In this document: positions 1-7,912 of the stretch, piece after piece
How positions within the stretch are numbered: position 1 is the stretch's first letter
Layout: every line of letters begins with the position of its first letter
Source: Sphaerisporangium rubeum
GTDB lineage: Bacteria; Actinomycetota; Actinomycetes; Streptosporangiales; Streptosporangiaceae
DNA: 64,000 bases
Assembly (NCBI RefSeq): GCF_014207705.1
Contig: NZ_JACHIU010000001.1
Location: 3,030,501-3,094,500, forward strand
Reading direction: 5' to 3'
The notes under the pieces: model-generated
Told to the model about the DNA's origin: nothing
What the model saw: only the letters and a program-made list of their open reading frames with translations
Databases searched by the model: none
Program-made: the position numbers and the translations under genes

Positions 1-729
1 CGGGTCGCCGCCGCCGTCATCATCCTCATCTCCCTCGGCGCGATCATGTTCACCTTCCCCGCCGTGCGCGCGCTCGGCGCCGGCCTCATCGCCTCGGCCG
101 GCGTCGCCGGTGTCGTCGCCGGCATCGCGGCGCAGTCGACGCTGAGCAACCTGATCGCCGGGCTGCAACTGGTGTTCAGCGACGCCATCAGGCTGGACGA
201 CGTGGTCGTGGTGGACGACGAGTGGGGGAGGATCGAGGAACTCACCCTGACGTACGTGGTGCTGCGGCTGTGGGACGAGCGGCGGCTGATCCTGCCGGTG
301 TCCTACTTCACCAGCACCCCGTTCGAGAACTGGACAAGGCACGGCAGCCGCGTCATCGGCCACGTGACGTTCAGCGTGGACTGGTCGGTGCCGGTGGCCG
401 AACTGCGCGCCGAGCTGTACCGCGCGCTGCGCGAGCACCCCCTGTGGGACCAGAAGGACTGGACGCTGCAGGTCACCGGCGTGCAGCCGAGCGGCCTTGT
501 GGAGCTGCGCGCGCTCATGAGCGCCTCGGACGCGCCGAGTGTGTGGGACCTCAAGTGCGACATGCGCGAGCACATGATCGACTACGTCCGCCGCAACCAC
601 CCCGAGGCCCTGCCACGCCTGCGGGTGGAGAACGTCCAGGAATTCCCCCGGGTCGCCGGTGTCCGCGGCGTGCGCGCCACCGTGGCCTCCCACGACGGCC
701 GGTCCGGGCCCGACGGCGACGACGGCTGA
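1..729 (+). CDS. Mechanosensitive ion channel MscS family, C-terminal part (5' end outside window)
   Basis: The frame is open from the first base, so the gene starts upstream of the window. The visible 242 residues begin with a hydrophobic helix and continue into a glycine/alanine-rich pore-type segment (AGVAGVVAGIAAQSTLSNLI) and a beta-domain (DDVVVVDDEWGRIEELTLTY, then LILPVSYF). This order is typical of the TM3-beta domain unit of MscS-like channels. Known family role: tension-gated release of solutes on hypo-osmotic shock, in the cytoplasmic membrane. The C-terminal region (about residues 130-242) is a cytoplasmic alpha/beta domain ending in a charged tail. No catalytic residues are expected. 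It reads away from the minus-strand genes that follow and is separated from them by a short repeat-rich gap. Confidence 0.88.
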   Translation, partial: RVAAAVIILISLGAIMFTFPAVRALGAGLIASAGVAGVVAGIAAQSTLSNLIAGLQLVFSDAIRLDDVVVVDDEWGRIEELTLTYVVLRLWDERRLILPVSYFTSTPFENWTRHGSRVIGHVTFSVDWSVPVAELRAELYRALREHPLWDQKDWTLQVTGVQPSGLVELRALMSASDAPSVWDLKCDMREHMIDYVRRNHPEALPRLRVENVQEFPRVAGVRGVRATVASHDGRSGPDGDDG

Positions 730-766
730 CCGCCGGGGTCACCGGGAATTACCGACGACCTCGACC

Positions 767-831
767 GGGGGGAACGCGGGAACGCGGGAACACGGGGAAC
801 TCGGGGGAACTCGGGGAACACGGGGACACGG
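767..831. repeat. Short degenerate tandem repeat, GGGAAC(A/G/T)C-type units
   Basis: Six to seven tandem copies of an 8-11 base unit of the form GGGAACNCG lie between two convergent genes. The copies differ by one or two bases. No hairpin with a clear stem is formed. The repeat is probably a slippage-prone spacer; no function can be read from it. Confidence 0.6.
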
Positions 832-847
832 CCCGGTCGCGGGCCGC

Positions 848-2416
848 TCAGGAGGCCGGGGGACGCAGCACGCGGGTGGCGCCGGCGATCAGCGCGGTGG
901 CGAGGATCCAGCCGGAGGTGATGAGCAGGTTGGCCACCCACTGCGTCCACCCCACCGGCTCCCACGCGCCGCGCAGCTCGAACACGCTCACCGGCACGAG
1001 CAGGTCCAGGGTGTAGGGGAACGCGTGGAAGATCCGCCGTTCGTCCAGCCCCACCTGCGACGGCGGGTAGGCGGTGAAGACGGCCGTCCCGGCGGCGAGC
1101 AGCAGCGCGACCCACGCGCCTGCCAGCCACGGCCGGTAGCCGTACCCGACCGCGACGTCCAGCAGGTACCCCGCGACCTTGCTCGGCAGCCCGAGAGTGG
1201 CCCGCCTGGCCCGCTGCTTGGCGAGCAGCACCCGCCGCGCGTCCTGGTCGTGACCGATCCGCCGGTACCACGAGGCGAGCTGCTCGTACGGCTGCGGCCG
1301 GTAGCCGTCGGGATCGCGGCTCACCCAGTCCATCCGGTCGCGAAGCCGCGTACCCCCGCGCAGCGACTCGAAGGCGAAACCGTTGAGGCGCACGTGACCG
1401 GGGTAGGCGCCGGGCTGGTCCAGCAGCACCCCGATCCTGGAGTACCCGAGGTTCACCTCTCCCTCGATCCTCGCCGGCCGCAGGATCAGCTCGTCCACCT
1501 GCATGTGGCTGAGGTGCAGGCACCGGCCCGGCGCCGACAGCACGGCGTCGTGGAACGACAGCACCCCCGTCACCCTGGCGCCGCGCAACCGGACCGTCCC
1601 GTCGGCGGTGAACCCCTGGCTGAACTCGACGCTGGTGGCCTCCAGGTGGTCGGCGTAGACGGCGTGGTTCCCGGTTCCCCTGATCACCGCTCGCTGCAGG
1701 TACAGGCCGCTGTTGAACCGCGCGCCGATCAGCCGCAGGCCACCCTCGGTGCGCAGGTCCCGGCAGAACGCGCCGCCTTCCACGGTGAGCCCTCCGGCCC
1801 ACAGGGACCAGTGGTGCTGGTCCCAGCCCCGCTCGGCCCGCTCGGTCTCGCTGTACATGCGCCGCAGGTCGGCCTTGAAGCTCTCGCTGGAGGAGGCGTC
1901 GTTCTCCGGCGCGTACAGGTGGGAGTTGGCGAGGCGGAACTGGCCGGTGATGCGCGCGTTGTCCAGCCGCACCCCGGCGTGCACGGTGCAGGAGTCCAGC
2001 TCGAACAGGCCGTCCACGGTGCAGCGCGCCGCACGGATGCGGTGGATGTCGCAGCCGCGCAGCCGGATGCCCTTGGCGGTGGCGTCCATCAGCGCGATCG
2101 AGTCGGTGACACGGCAGTTCAGCAGGTGGAGCTTGGCGGTGAGGGTGGCGTCGGACAGGTTCAGCACCCCGGTGATCCGCGCTCCCGCCAGCCGCAGCCC
2201 CGCCACCCGGCCGCCTTCGCCGGGCCGCGCTCCGAGCAGGAGCGCGGTCAGCACCTCGGCGCGCACCGTGCGCTCGCGTCCCCACATGCCGCCGTGCACG
2301 GGATCGTCAAGCTCGGAGTCGCCGGTACGCAGGTCGACCCAGGCGCCGGTGGGGAAGGCCTCCCACACGCGGCGCTCGGCCGGGGTCAGCCGCCAGAACG
2401 GTCGTGATCTTCCCAC
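848..2416 (-). CDS. Pentapeptide-like repeat membrane protein
   Basis: This 522-residue protein has a long middle section (about residues 70-360) of loosely periodic units such as LRLAGARITGVLNLSDATL and VRLRGARVTGVLSFHDAVL. These are the right-handed beta-helix style repeats of pentapeptide-like proteins. Two hydrophobic helices near the C terminus (around residues 430-450 and 490-512) suggest anchoring in the membrane with the repeat domain in the cytoplasm. Actinobacterial relatives are often labelled membrane-associated oxidoreductase, but no cofactor motif is visible, so an enzymatic role is not supported. The neighbouring DUF5709 gene is on the same strand but gives no functional clue. 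Confidence 0.7.
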   Translation of the reverse strand: MGRSRPFWRLTPAERRVWEAFPTGAWVDLRTGDSELDDPVHGGMWGRERTVRAEVLTALLLGARPGEGGRVAGLRLAGARITGVLNLSDATLTAKLHLLNCRVTDSIALMDATAKGIRLRGCDIHRIRAARCTVDGLFELDSCTVHAGVRLDNARITGQFRLANSHLYAPENDASSSESFKADLRRMYSETERAERGWDQHHWSLWAGGLTVEGGAFCRDLRTEGGLRLIGARFNSGLYLQRAVIRGTGNHAVYADHLEATSVEFSQGFTADGTVRLRGARVTGVLSFHDAVLSAPGRCLHLSHMQVDELILRPARIEGEVNLGYSRIGVLLDQPGAYPGHVRLNGFAFESLRGGTRLRDRMDWVSRDPDGYRPQPYEQLASWYRRIGHDQDARRVLLAKQRARRATLGLPSKVAGYLLDVAVGYGYRPWLAGAWVALLLAAGTAVFTAYPPSQVGLDERRIFHAFPYTLDLLVPVSVFELRGAWEPVGWTQWVANLLITSGWILATALIAGATRVLRPPAS

Positions 2417-2447
2417 ACGGCGACTTTAACCCGTCATGCCACAGCTT

Positions 2448-2765
2448 TTACTCGGGATCGATCCGCATCGCGCGTTCCTCGGCCGACAGGTCGTCGTCGT
2501 CCCGGCCGATCGAGGAGGCGTACTCCTCGGAGTCGACGTCCGGGTGGGCCCCCTCGTCCGGCGCGACCAGCCGCATGTTCTCCCGCACGGCGCGCTCGGG
2601 ACGGTCGGGGACCTCCTGCCGGACGCGGCGCGAGATGCTGCCGGCCTCCTCGGGGTCCTCGGTCTCGAAGTGGTGGCCGAGGCGCACGTCGCCGGTGAAC
2701 TCCTCGATCTCGCTCAGCTGCTCGTCGTCGCCCATGTCGTACGGGCCGCGCTGATATTCGCTCAT
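2448..2765 (-). CDS. DUF5709 family small acidic protein
   Basis: A 105-residue hydrophilic, strongly acidic protein (many D/E, no membrane segment, no Cys). The ending DDLSAEERAMRIDPE and the pattern EEYASSIGRD are typical of the actinobacterial DUF5709 family, whose function is unknown. It lies 31 bases upstream of the pentapeptide-like gene on the same strand, so the two may share a transcript. It may be largely unstructured. Family assignment is by motif recognition only. Confidence 0.72.
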   Translation of the reverse strand: MSEYQRGPYDMGDDEQLSEIEEFTGDVRLGHHFETEDPEEAGSISRRVRQEVPDRPERAVRENMRLVAPDEGAHPDVDSEEYASSIGRDDDDLSAEERAMRIDPE

Positions 2766-2832
2766 GTTGCTCGCCTACCCAGATATGTGGCCGGTCGTCA
2801 CGCGGGTCCCCGGAATCCCGGGGACCCCGCGG

Positions 2833-4068
2833 CTACCGTTCGATGATCTCGTTCTTCGCGATGACCACCACTCCTTCGCGCGTCACCGCGAAGCGGGAGC
2901 GGTCGTAGTCCAGGTCCAGGCCGATCCTGGCGCCGTCCGGGACCACCACGTTCTTGTCGATGATGGCGCGACGCACGATGGCCCCCCTGCCGATCTTCAC
3001 GCCACCCATGAGCACCGAGTCCTCCACCTGAGCGTGGGAGTGCACCACCACGCCGGGGGACAGGATGGACCGGCAGGCGGTGCCGCCGGAGATGATCACG
3101 CCGGGGGAGACCAGCGAGTCGTGCGCCTGCCCCACCCGGTCGCCGTCCTTGTGCACGAACTTGGCCGGCGGCAGCGGGTCGTACCCGGTGTAGATCGGCC
3201 AGTGGAAGTTGTACAGGTTGAACACCGGGTGCGCCGACACCAGGTCCATGTTGGCCTCGTAGTAGGCGTCGAGCGTGCCGACGTCACGCCAGTAGCCGCG
3301 GTCGCGCTCGGTGGAGCCCGGCACCACGTTGTCGGCGAAGTCGTACACCTCGGCGGTGCCGGACTTCACGAACATCGGGATGATGTTCCCCCCGAGGTCG
3401 TGCCGGCTGGCCGGGTCGAGCGCGTCCTCACGCAGCGCGTCGATCATGGCCTGCGTCTTGAACACGTAGTTCCCCATGGACGCGTAGATCTGGTCGGGTG
3501 CGTCCGGCAGGCCGATCGCGTCGGTCGGCTTCTCGCGGAACGCCACGATGCGCCGTCCCGCCGGGTCGGTCTCGATCACGCCGAACTGGTCGGCCATGGA
3601 CAGCGGCTGCCGGATCGCGGCGACCGTGACGTCCGCGCCGGAGGCGATGTGCTGGTCGACCATCTGCCGGGGGTCCATGCGGTAGATGTGGTCGGCGCCG
3701 AACACGATGCAGTGCTCGGGAAGCTCGTCGTAGATCAGGTTGAGGTTCTGGAACAGCGCGTCCGCCGATCCGGAGAACCACCGGGGCCCGAGGCGCTGCT
3801 GGGCCGGCACCGGTGTCACGTAGTTGCCGAGCATGGCCGACAGCCGCCAGGTGCGCGAGACGTGGCGGTCCAGGCTGTGGCTCTTGTACTGCGTCAGGAC
3901 GACGATCTTGAGGAAGCCGCCGTTGGCGAGGTTGGAGAGCACGAAGTCGACCAGGCGGTAGATACCGCCGAAGGGGACGGCCGGCTTGGCGCGGTCGGCG
4001 GTGAGCGGCATCAGCCGCTTGCCCTCGCCACCGGCCAGCACGATCGCGAGGATTCTGGACGTCGTCAT
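2833..4068 (-). CDS. glgC: Glucose-1-phosphate adenylyltransferase GlgC
   Basis: Forms ADP-glucose from glucose-1-phosphate and ATP for alpha-glucan synthesis in the cytoplasm. The N terminus carries the nucleotidyltransferase signature ([18 protein letters not shown], then [10 protein letters not shown]). The middle holds [10 protein letters not shown] and the sugar-binding stretch [12 protein letters not shown]. The C-terminal third is a left-handed beta-helix ([27 protein letters not shown]). The length, 411 residues, is normal for actinobacterial GlgC. The ATG giving [10 protein letters not shown] is preferred over one 14 codons upstream because conservation begins there. It is divergent from glgM with a 68-base intergenic region, the same arrangement as in mycobacteria, so the promoters face each other and coordinated expression is likely. 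Confidence 0.96.
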   Translation of the reverse strand: MTTSRILAIVLAGGEGKRLMPLTADRAKPAVPFGGIYRLVDFVLSNLANGGFLKIVVLTQYKSHSLDRHVSRTWRLSAMLGNYVTPVPAQQRLGPRWFSGSADALFQNLNLIYDELPEHCIVFGADHIYRMDPRQMVDQHIASGADVTVAAIRQPLSMADQFGVIETDPAGRRIVAFREKPTDAIGLPDAPDQIYASMGNYVFKTQAMIDALREDALDPASRHDLGGNIIPMFVKSGTAEVYDFADNVVPGSTERDRGYWRDVGTLDAYYEANMDLVSAHPVFNLYNFHWPIYTGYDPLPPAKFVHKDGDRVGQAHDSLVSPGVIISGGTACRSILSPGVVVHSHAQVEDSVLMGGVKIGRGAIVRRAIIDKNVVVPDGARIGLDLDYDRSRFAVTREGVVVIAKNEIIER

Positions 4069-4136
4069 GCACACGACGTTACCCGGCTTTTCCCCACCAA
4101 ATCCGCTCAAACATCTCTCGCGGCTAAGGTCTACTC

Positions 4137-5327
4137 ATGCGTGTCGATCTGCTGAGCCGCGAGTACCCGCCGGAGGTCTACGGCGGGGCCGGTGTCCATG
4201 TCGAATACCTCGCCCGCGAGCTCCGCCACCTGGCCGACGTACGGGTCCACTGCTTCGGCGCCCCGCGCGCCGAACCCGGCGTCCACGCCTACCGCGTGCC
4301 GGACGGACTGGCCGAGGCCAACGCCGCGCTCCAGACGCTCGGAGTGGACCTGGAGATGGCCGCCGGCTGCGCCGGAGCCGACCTGGTGCACAGCCACACC
4401 TGGTACGCCAACTTCGCCGGCCACACGGCCAAGATGCTGTACGGCGTGCCGCACGTGATCACCACGCACAGCCTGGAGCCGCTGCGTCCCTGGAAGGCCG
4501 AGCAGCTCGGCGGCGGCTACACCTTGTCGTCCTTCGCCGAACGCGAGGCGCTGCTCGCCGCCGACGCGGTGATCGCCGTCTCCGAGGGCATGCGCCGCGA
4601 CGTGCTGGCCTGCTACCCCGGCGTGTCCCCCGCCAAGGTCTCGGTGATCCACAACGGCATCGACACCGCCGAGTACGCGCCGGACCCCGGCACCGCCGTC
4701 CTGACCCGGCACGGCGTCGACCCCGCGCGGCCGTACGTGCTGTTCGTCGGCCGGATCACCCGGCAGAAGGGCCTCGCGCACCTCCTGCGCGCCGCACGGG
4801 ACTTCCCCGAGGACGCGCAGGTCGTGCTGTGCGCGGGTGCGCCGGACACCCCCGAGATCGCGGCCGAGATCACCGCGCTGGCCGACGAGCTCAGGTCGGG
4901 CCGCTCCGGTGTGGTCTGGATCTCCGAGATGCTGCCGAAGCCCGACGTGATCCAGCTCCTCACCCACGCCACCGTCTTCGTGTGCCCCTCGGTGTACGAG
5001 CCCATGGGGATCGTCAACCTCGAGGCCATGGCCTGCGAGACCGCTGTGGTGGCCACCGCCACCGGCGGCATCCCCGAGGTCGTCGCAGACGGCGCCACCG
5101 GCCTGCTCGTGCCGATCGACCCCCTCGCCGACGGCGAGCCCCGCGACCCCGCCGCGTTCGCCGCCGCCATCGCCGAACGCGTCGGCACGCTGCTCGCCGA
5201 CCCCGGCACCGCGGCCGCCATGGGGAAGGCCGGCCGCGAGCGCGCCGTCGAGCACTTCTCCTGGACCGCCATCGCCGCGCGCACCCGCGACCTGTACGCG
5301 TCCCTGCTGCCGGCCCCGGGAGAGTAG
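4137..5327 (+). CDS. glgM: GT4 glycosyltransferase GlgM/GlgA-type (alpha-maltose-1-phosphate synthase or glycogen synthase)
   Basis: A 396-residue GT4 enzyme. The N-terminal Rossmann half starts MRVDLLSREYPPEVYGGAGVHVEYL. HSHTWYAN and THSLEPLRPWK follow. The C-terminal half has FVGRITRQKGLAHL and the nucleotide-sugar signature VCPSVYEPMGIVNLEAMAC. The sequence and its divergent pairing with glgC match the mycobacterial enzyme (Rv1212c) that transfers glucose from ADP-glucose to glucose-1-phosphate, making maltose-1-phosphate for the GlgE pathway. Older annotation calls the family glycogen synthase. GlgE is not in this window, so the choice between the two activities is inference. Confidence 0.93.
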   Translation: MRVDLLSREYPPEVYGGAGVHVEYLARELRHLADVRVHCFGAPRAEPGVHAYRVPDGLAEANAALQTLGVDLEMAAGCAGADLVHSHTWYANFAGHTAKMLYGVPHVITTHSLEPLRPWKAEQLGGGYTLSSFAEREALLAADAVIAVSEGMRRDVLACYPGVSPAKVSVIHNGIDTAEYAPDPGTAVLTRHGVDPARPYVLFVGRITRQKGLAHLLRAARDFPEDAQVVLCAGAPDTPEIAAEITALADELRSGRSGVVWISEMLPKPDVIQLLTHATVFVCPSVYEPMGIVNLEAMACETAVVATATGGIPEVVADGATGLLVPIDPLADGEPRDPAAFAAAIAERVGTLLADPGTAAAMGKAGRERAVEHFSWTAIAARTRDLYASLLPAPGE

Positions 5328-5402
5328 GCCGGACCCCGGACGACCGGGTGATCGCGGCGGACCGGTCCGCGCCGGCCGCCGGCCGGTCGGTAAGCTGGCG
5401 CC

Positions 5403-6116
5403 GTGCTTGAGATCGACCGGGTGCGCATGGCGTTCACCGACCGGCACGGCGGGGTCAGCGGAGAGCCGTACGGCACCCGCAACCTCGGCGGGTCGGTGGG
5501 TGACGACCCGGTCGCGGTCGCGGAGAACCGCGCTCGCACCGCCAGGGGCTTCGGCCTCGACCCCGCCAAGGTCGTGTTCATGCGGCAGGTGCACAGCCCC
5601 CACGTCGGGTACGTCACCGAGCCGTTCGGCGTGGACCCGCCGGAGCTGGACGGCGTCTACACCGACCGTCCCGGCCTCGCTCTCGCCGTGCTCGCCGCCG
5701 ACTGCGCGCCGGTGCTGCTCGCCGACCCGGCCGCGGGCCTCGTCGGCGGCGCGCACTCGGGCCGCGCCGGCACCGCGGCGGGAGTGGTCCCGGCACTCGT
5801 GGCGGCGATGCGCGCGCACGGCGCGCGCGACCTGGTCGCGGTGATCGGCCCGCTCGCCTGCGGCGCGTGCTACGAGGTGCCGGCCGGCCTGCGCGAGCAG
5901 GTCGCCTCGGCCGTCCCCGAGACGTGGTCGGCGACCCGCGCCGGCACCCCCGCGCTCGACCTGCGCGCCGGCATCGCCGCGCAGCTCTCCCGCGCCGGCG
6001 TCGCCGACGTGCGCCACGACGACCGCTGCACCATCGAGACCCCCGACCTGTACTCCCACCGCAGGGACCGCGTCGGCGGCCGGTTCGCCGGCTACGTCTG
6101 GCTGCTGCCCGCCTGA
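5403..6116 (+). CDS. pgeF: PgeF/YfiH-type multicopper-like laccase-fold protein (peptidoglycan editing factor)
   Basis: A 237-residue protein with the three metal/catalytic signatures of the YfiH (Cu-oxidase_4) family: MRQVHSPHV, LAADCAPVLL and GAHSGRAGT, then GACYEVP. Family members are implicated in purine-nucleoside hydrolysis/deamination and in E. coli PgeF in removing wrongly incorporated L-Ser from peptidoglycan precursors. In actinobacteria the gene usually sits near ftsZ, which is not the case here. The start is a GTG (protein begins M-L-E-I-D-R-V-R-M). The last 25 bases overlap the 3' end of the convergent GNAT gene, an unusual tail-to-tail overlap. Confidence 0.88.
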   Translation: MLEIDRVRMAFTDRHGGVSGEPYGTRNLGGSVGDDPVAVAENRARTARGFGLDPAKVVFMRQVHSPHVGYVTEPFGVDPPELDGVYTDRPGLALAVLAADCAPVLLADPAAGLVGGAHSGRAGTAAGVVPALVAAMRAHGARDLVAVIGPLACGACYEVPAGLREQVASAVPETWSATRAGTPALDLRAGIAAQLSRAGVADVRHDDRCTIETPDLYSHRRDRVGGRFAGYVWLLPA

Positions 6117-6868
6117 TCGCGCTCCGGCACGATCACACTCAGCCACGACCCGGTGTGGCGGAACCCGAGCCGTTCGTACACCCGCCGCGCCGGGTTGCCG
6201 TCGGTGACGGCGAGCCCGAGGGCCGGCAGGCCGTGCATGGTCGCCAGGGCCAGCGCGCGGCGCAGCATCACCGACCCGAGCCCGGCGTACCGCGGGTCGG
6301 GGTCGCGGAACACGTCGAGCACCCACGGCCCGCCCTGCGGCGGCTCCCCGTCGAGCATCCCCACGAGCACCCCGGCCACCACGCGGTCGTGGCGCAGCAG
6401 CAGCCCGCCGCACGGCAGCAGCGCGCCGTAGGACTCGCCGGCAAGCAGCGGAGCCAGCTCGCGCTCCAGCGCCTCGGTGTCGCCGATCTCGCGCCGGTCC
6501 GGGTGGCCCGGTGTGCGGTACGCGGCGCGCCAGGCGGGGAACACCTCGGCGGCCGGCACGGCGTCACAGGCCACGACGCCGTACCCCGTCTCGGCCCACC
6601 AGGCGGGAGCGGGATCGGCGCGCAGGTCGCGCGAGTAGGAGTGCGCGTGCCGCAGCGGACTGGCGCCGGCGGCGAGCAGCCGCCGGCCGAGGCCCTCGTC
6701 ACCGGCCACCACCCAGCCCGGCAGCTGCCGCAGCACCGCCTGCTCGGCACCGGGGCCGAGCGCCGTCGCGAGGTCGGCGCACGGACGGCCCGCGCGGGTG
6801 CCTTCGACGAAACCGAGCACCGGACGTCCGGTATCGTCACTGATCGTCTGCGCCCCGCGTCTGTTCAC
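6092..6868 (-). CDS. GNAT family N-acetyltransferase
   Basis: About 258 residues if the GTG giving MNRRGAQTIS is used. Upstream codons are open but look non-conserved. The C-terminal half has a GNAT acetyl-CoA binding pattern (DPRYAGLGSVMLRRALA, with a shorter than usual Q/RxxGxG/A loop) and the last beta-strand motif NPARRVYERLGFRHTGSWL. The N-terminal ~130 residues are a second, degenerate GNAT-like half with no clear acetyl-CoA loop. Tandem-GNAT proteins of this shape are common in actinomycetes and their substrates are mostly unknown. The gene converges on and overlaps pgeF. No Shine-Dalgarno is obvious, so the start is uncertain. Confidence 0.78.
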   Translation of the reverse strand: MNRRGAQTISDDTGRPVLGFVEGTRAGRPCADLATALGPGAEQAVLRQLPGWVVAGDEGLGRRLLAAGASPLRHAHSYSRDLRADPAPAWWAETGYGVVACDAVPAAEVFPAWRAAYRTPGHPDRREIGDTEALERELAPLLAGESYGALLPCGGLLLRHDRVVAGVLVGMLDGEPPQGGPWVLDVFRDPDPRYAGLGSVMLRRALALATMHGLPALGLAVTDGNPARRVYERLGFRHTGSWLSVIVPERDQAGSSQT

Positions 6869-7138
6869 GACGTTCAACGTTAGAGCGCTCCGGCACACCC
6901 GGCCACTTCTTTTCCGGTGGTCAGGGCCCGTCCGCGTGCGTGTTGACAGGCGGGGTGGAGGAGTGGTCGGGACCACTCGTGGTGCGATTTTCAAGTGCCC
7001 GAATTTCTGTAACGTTCTGGTACCAGGGAGACGCAAGAGGCGCTAATGTGATCGGCGCGCGCAAATGTCCCGATCGATCCCGGTAGGCACCCAGCGGCAC
7101 GATGTCCGGTTGCAAGACCGGCTCTGGCGGAGGACGGG

Positions 7139-7912
7139 ATGAAGGAAACGCGACACCGGCGGGCACCGCAAAGGTCTCGGTCACGACCCCCAATCGTGAT
7201 CAGGCTGGTCACCACCACGTCGCTTCTGGCTGGGACGGCTCTTCTCGGAGCTTCGGTCCTGGTGCAGGTGCAGGATTTTCTTATTTTCTACTCGGGGGTG
7301 TTCACGCTCCTTGGACTGACAGGCACGGTCGTCATCGGGTTGGCGGCCACGGACCGGCTGGTGCTGCGGGTACGGCACCGTGTTCTCATGCAGGCGGCGC
7401 ACCGCGGGTTCGCTGTCGCGTCGGTGGGGTTCCTCATCACGCACGTGGTTCTGCAGATCATGCGGGGACGGGTCTCCGCGTCCGGCGCGCTCCTGCCGTT
7501 CGGTGACTCCGGTTTCGCGGTGTCCCTCGGCACGGTCGCCGCCGATCTGCTCATCCTGGCCGCCGCCACAGGGGCGTTCCGCGGCCGTTTCGTCGGCATC
7601 CGCTGGCCCTGGTTGTGGCGTGCGCTGCACGTCACCGCCTACCTGTGCTGGCCGATCGCCATCGTGCACGGCCTCACGGCGGGCCGTGCCGCCGCGGACT
7701 GGGTCACCTTGAGCTATGTGGCCGCCATCATCGCGGTTGGTTTCGTCCTGCTGGTGCGCCTGCTGGTGACGGTGGGCCCACGCGACCGTGCCCCGGCGCG
7801 GTTCGCCGGCAAGGGCAAGGGTGGCGGTGGCCGCAAGGCCGAGACCATCCGGGTGGACGACGTCTTCGACGAGGAGTTCTGGGTGACGTTGCGCAAAGAG
7901 GTGCGCAGGTGA
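7139..7912 (+). CDS. Ferric-reductase-like transmembrane haem protein
   Basis: A 257-residue membrane protein with a basic N terminus and about six hydrophobic helices. Two helices each carry a His pair with haem-ligand spacing (HRGFAVASVGFLITH, 13 residues between; HVTAYLCWPIAIVH, 12 between), as in ferric-reductase-like/b-type cytochrome domains that hold two stacked haems. There is no FAD/NAD domain of its own; a charged Gly/Lys-rich linker ends in DDVFDEEFWVTLRKEVRR. A clear GGAGG precedes the ATG. The stop overlaps the GTG of the next gene by four bases, so the soluble flavin/FeS partner downstream is translationally coupled. It is likely the membrane electron outlet (or inlet) of that pair. 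Confidence 0.84.
   Translation: MKETRHRRAPQRSRSRPPIVIRLVTTTSLLAGTALLGASVLVQVQDFLIFYSGVFTLLGLTGTVVIGLAATDRLVLRVRHRVLMQAAHRGFAVASVGFLITHVVLQIMRGRVSASGALLPFGDSGFAVSLGTVAADLLILAAATGAFRGRFVGIRWPWLWRALHVTAYLCWPIAIVHGLTAGRAAADWVTLSYVAAIIAVGFVLLVRLLVTVGPRDRAPARFAGKGKGGGGRKAETIRVDDVFDEEFWVTLRKEVRR

Noticed and set aside
7037-7138. Riboswitch upstream of the haem membrane gene
   Set aside because: The leader has short stems but none of the conserved cores I can recognise (TPP, cobalamin, SAM, ydaO-type).
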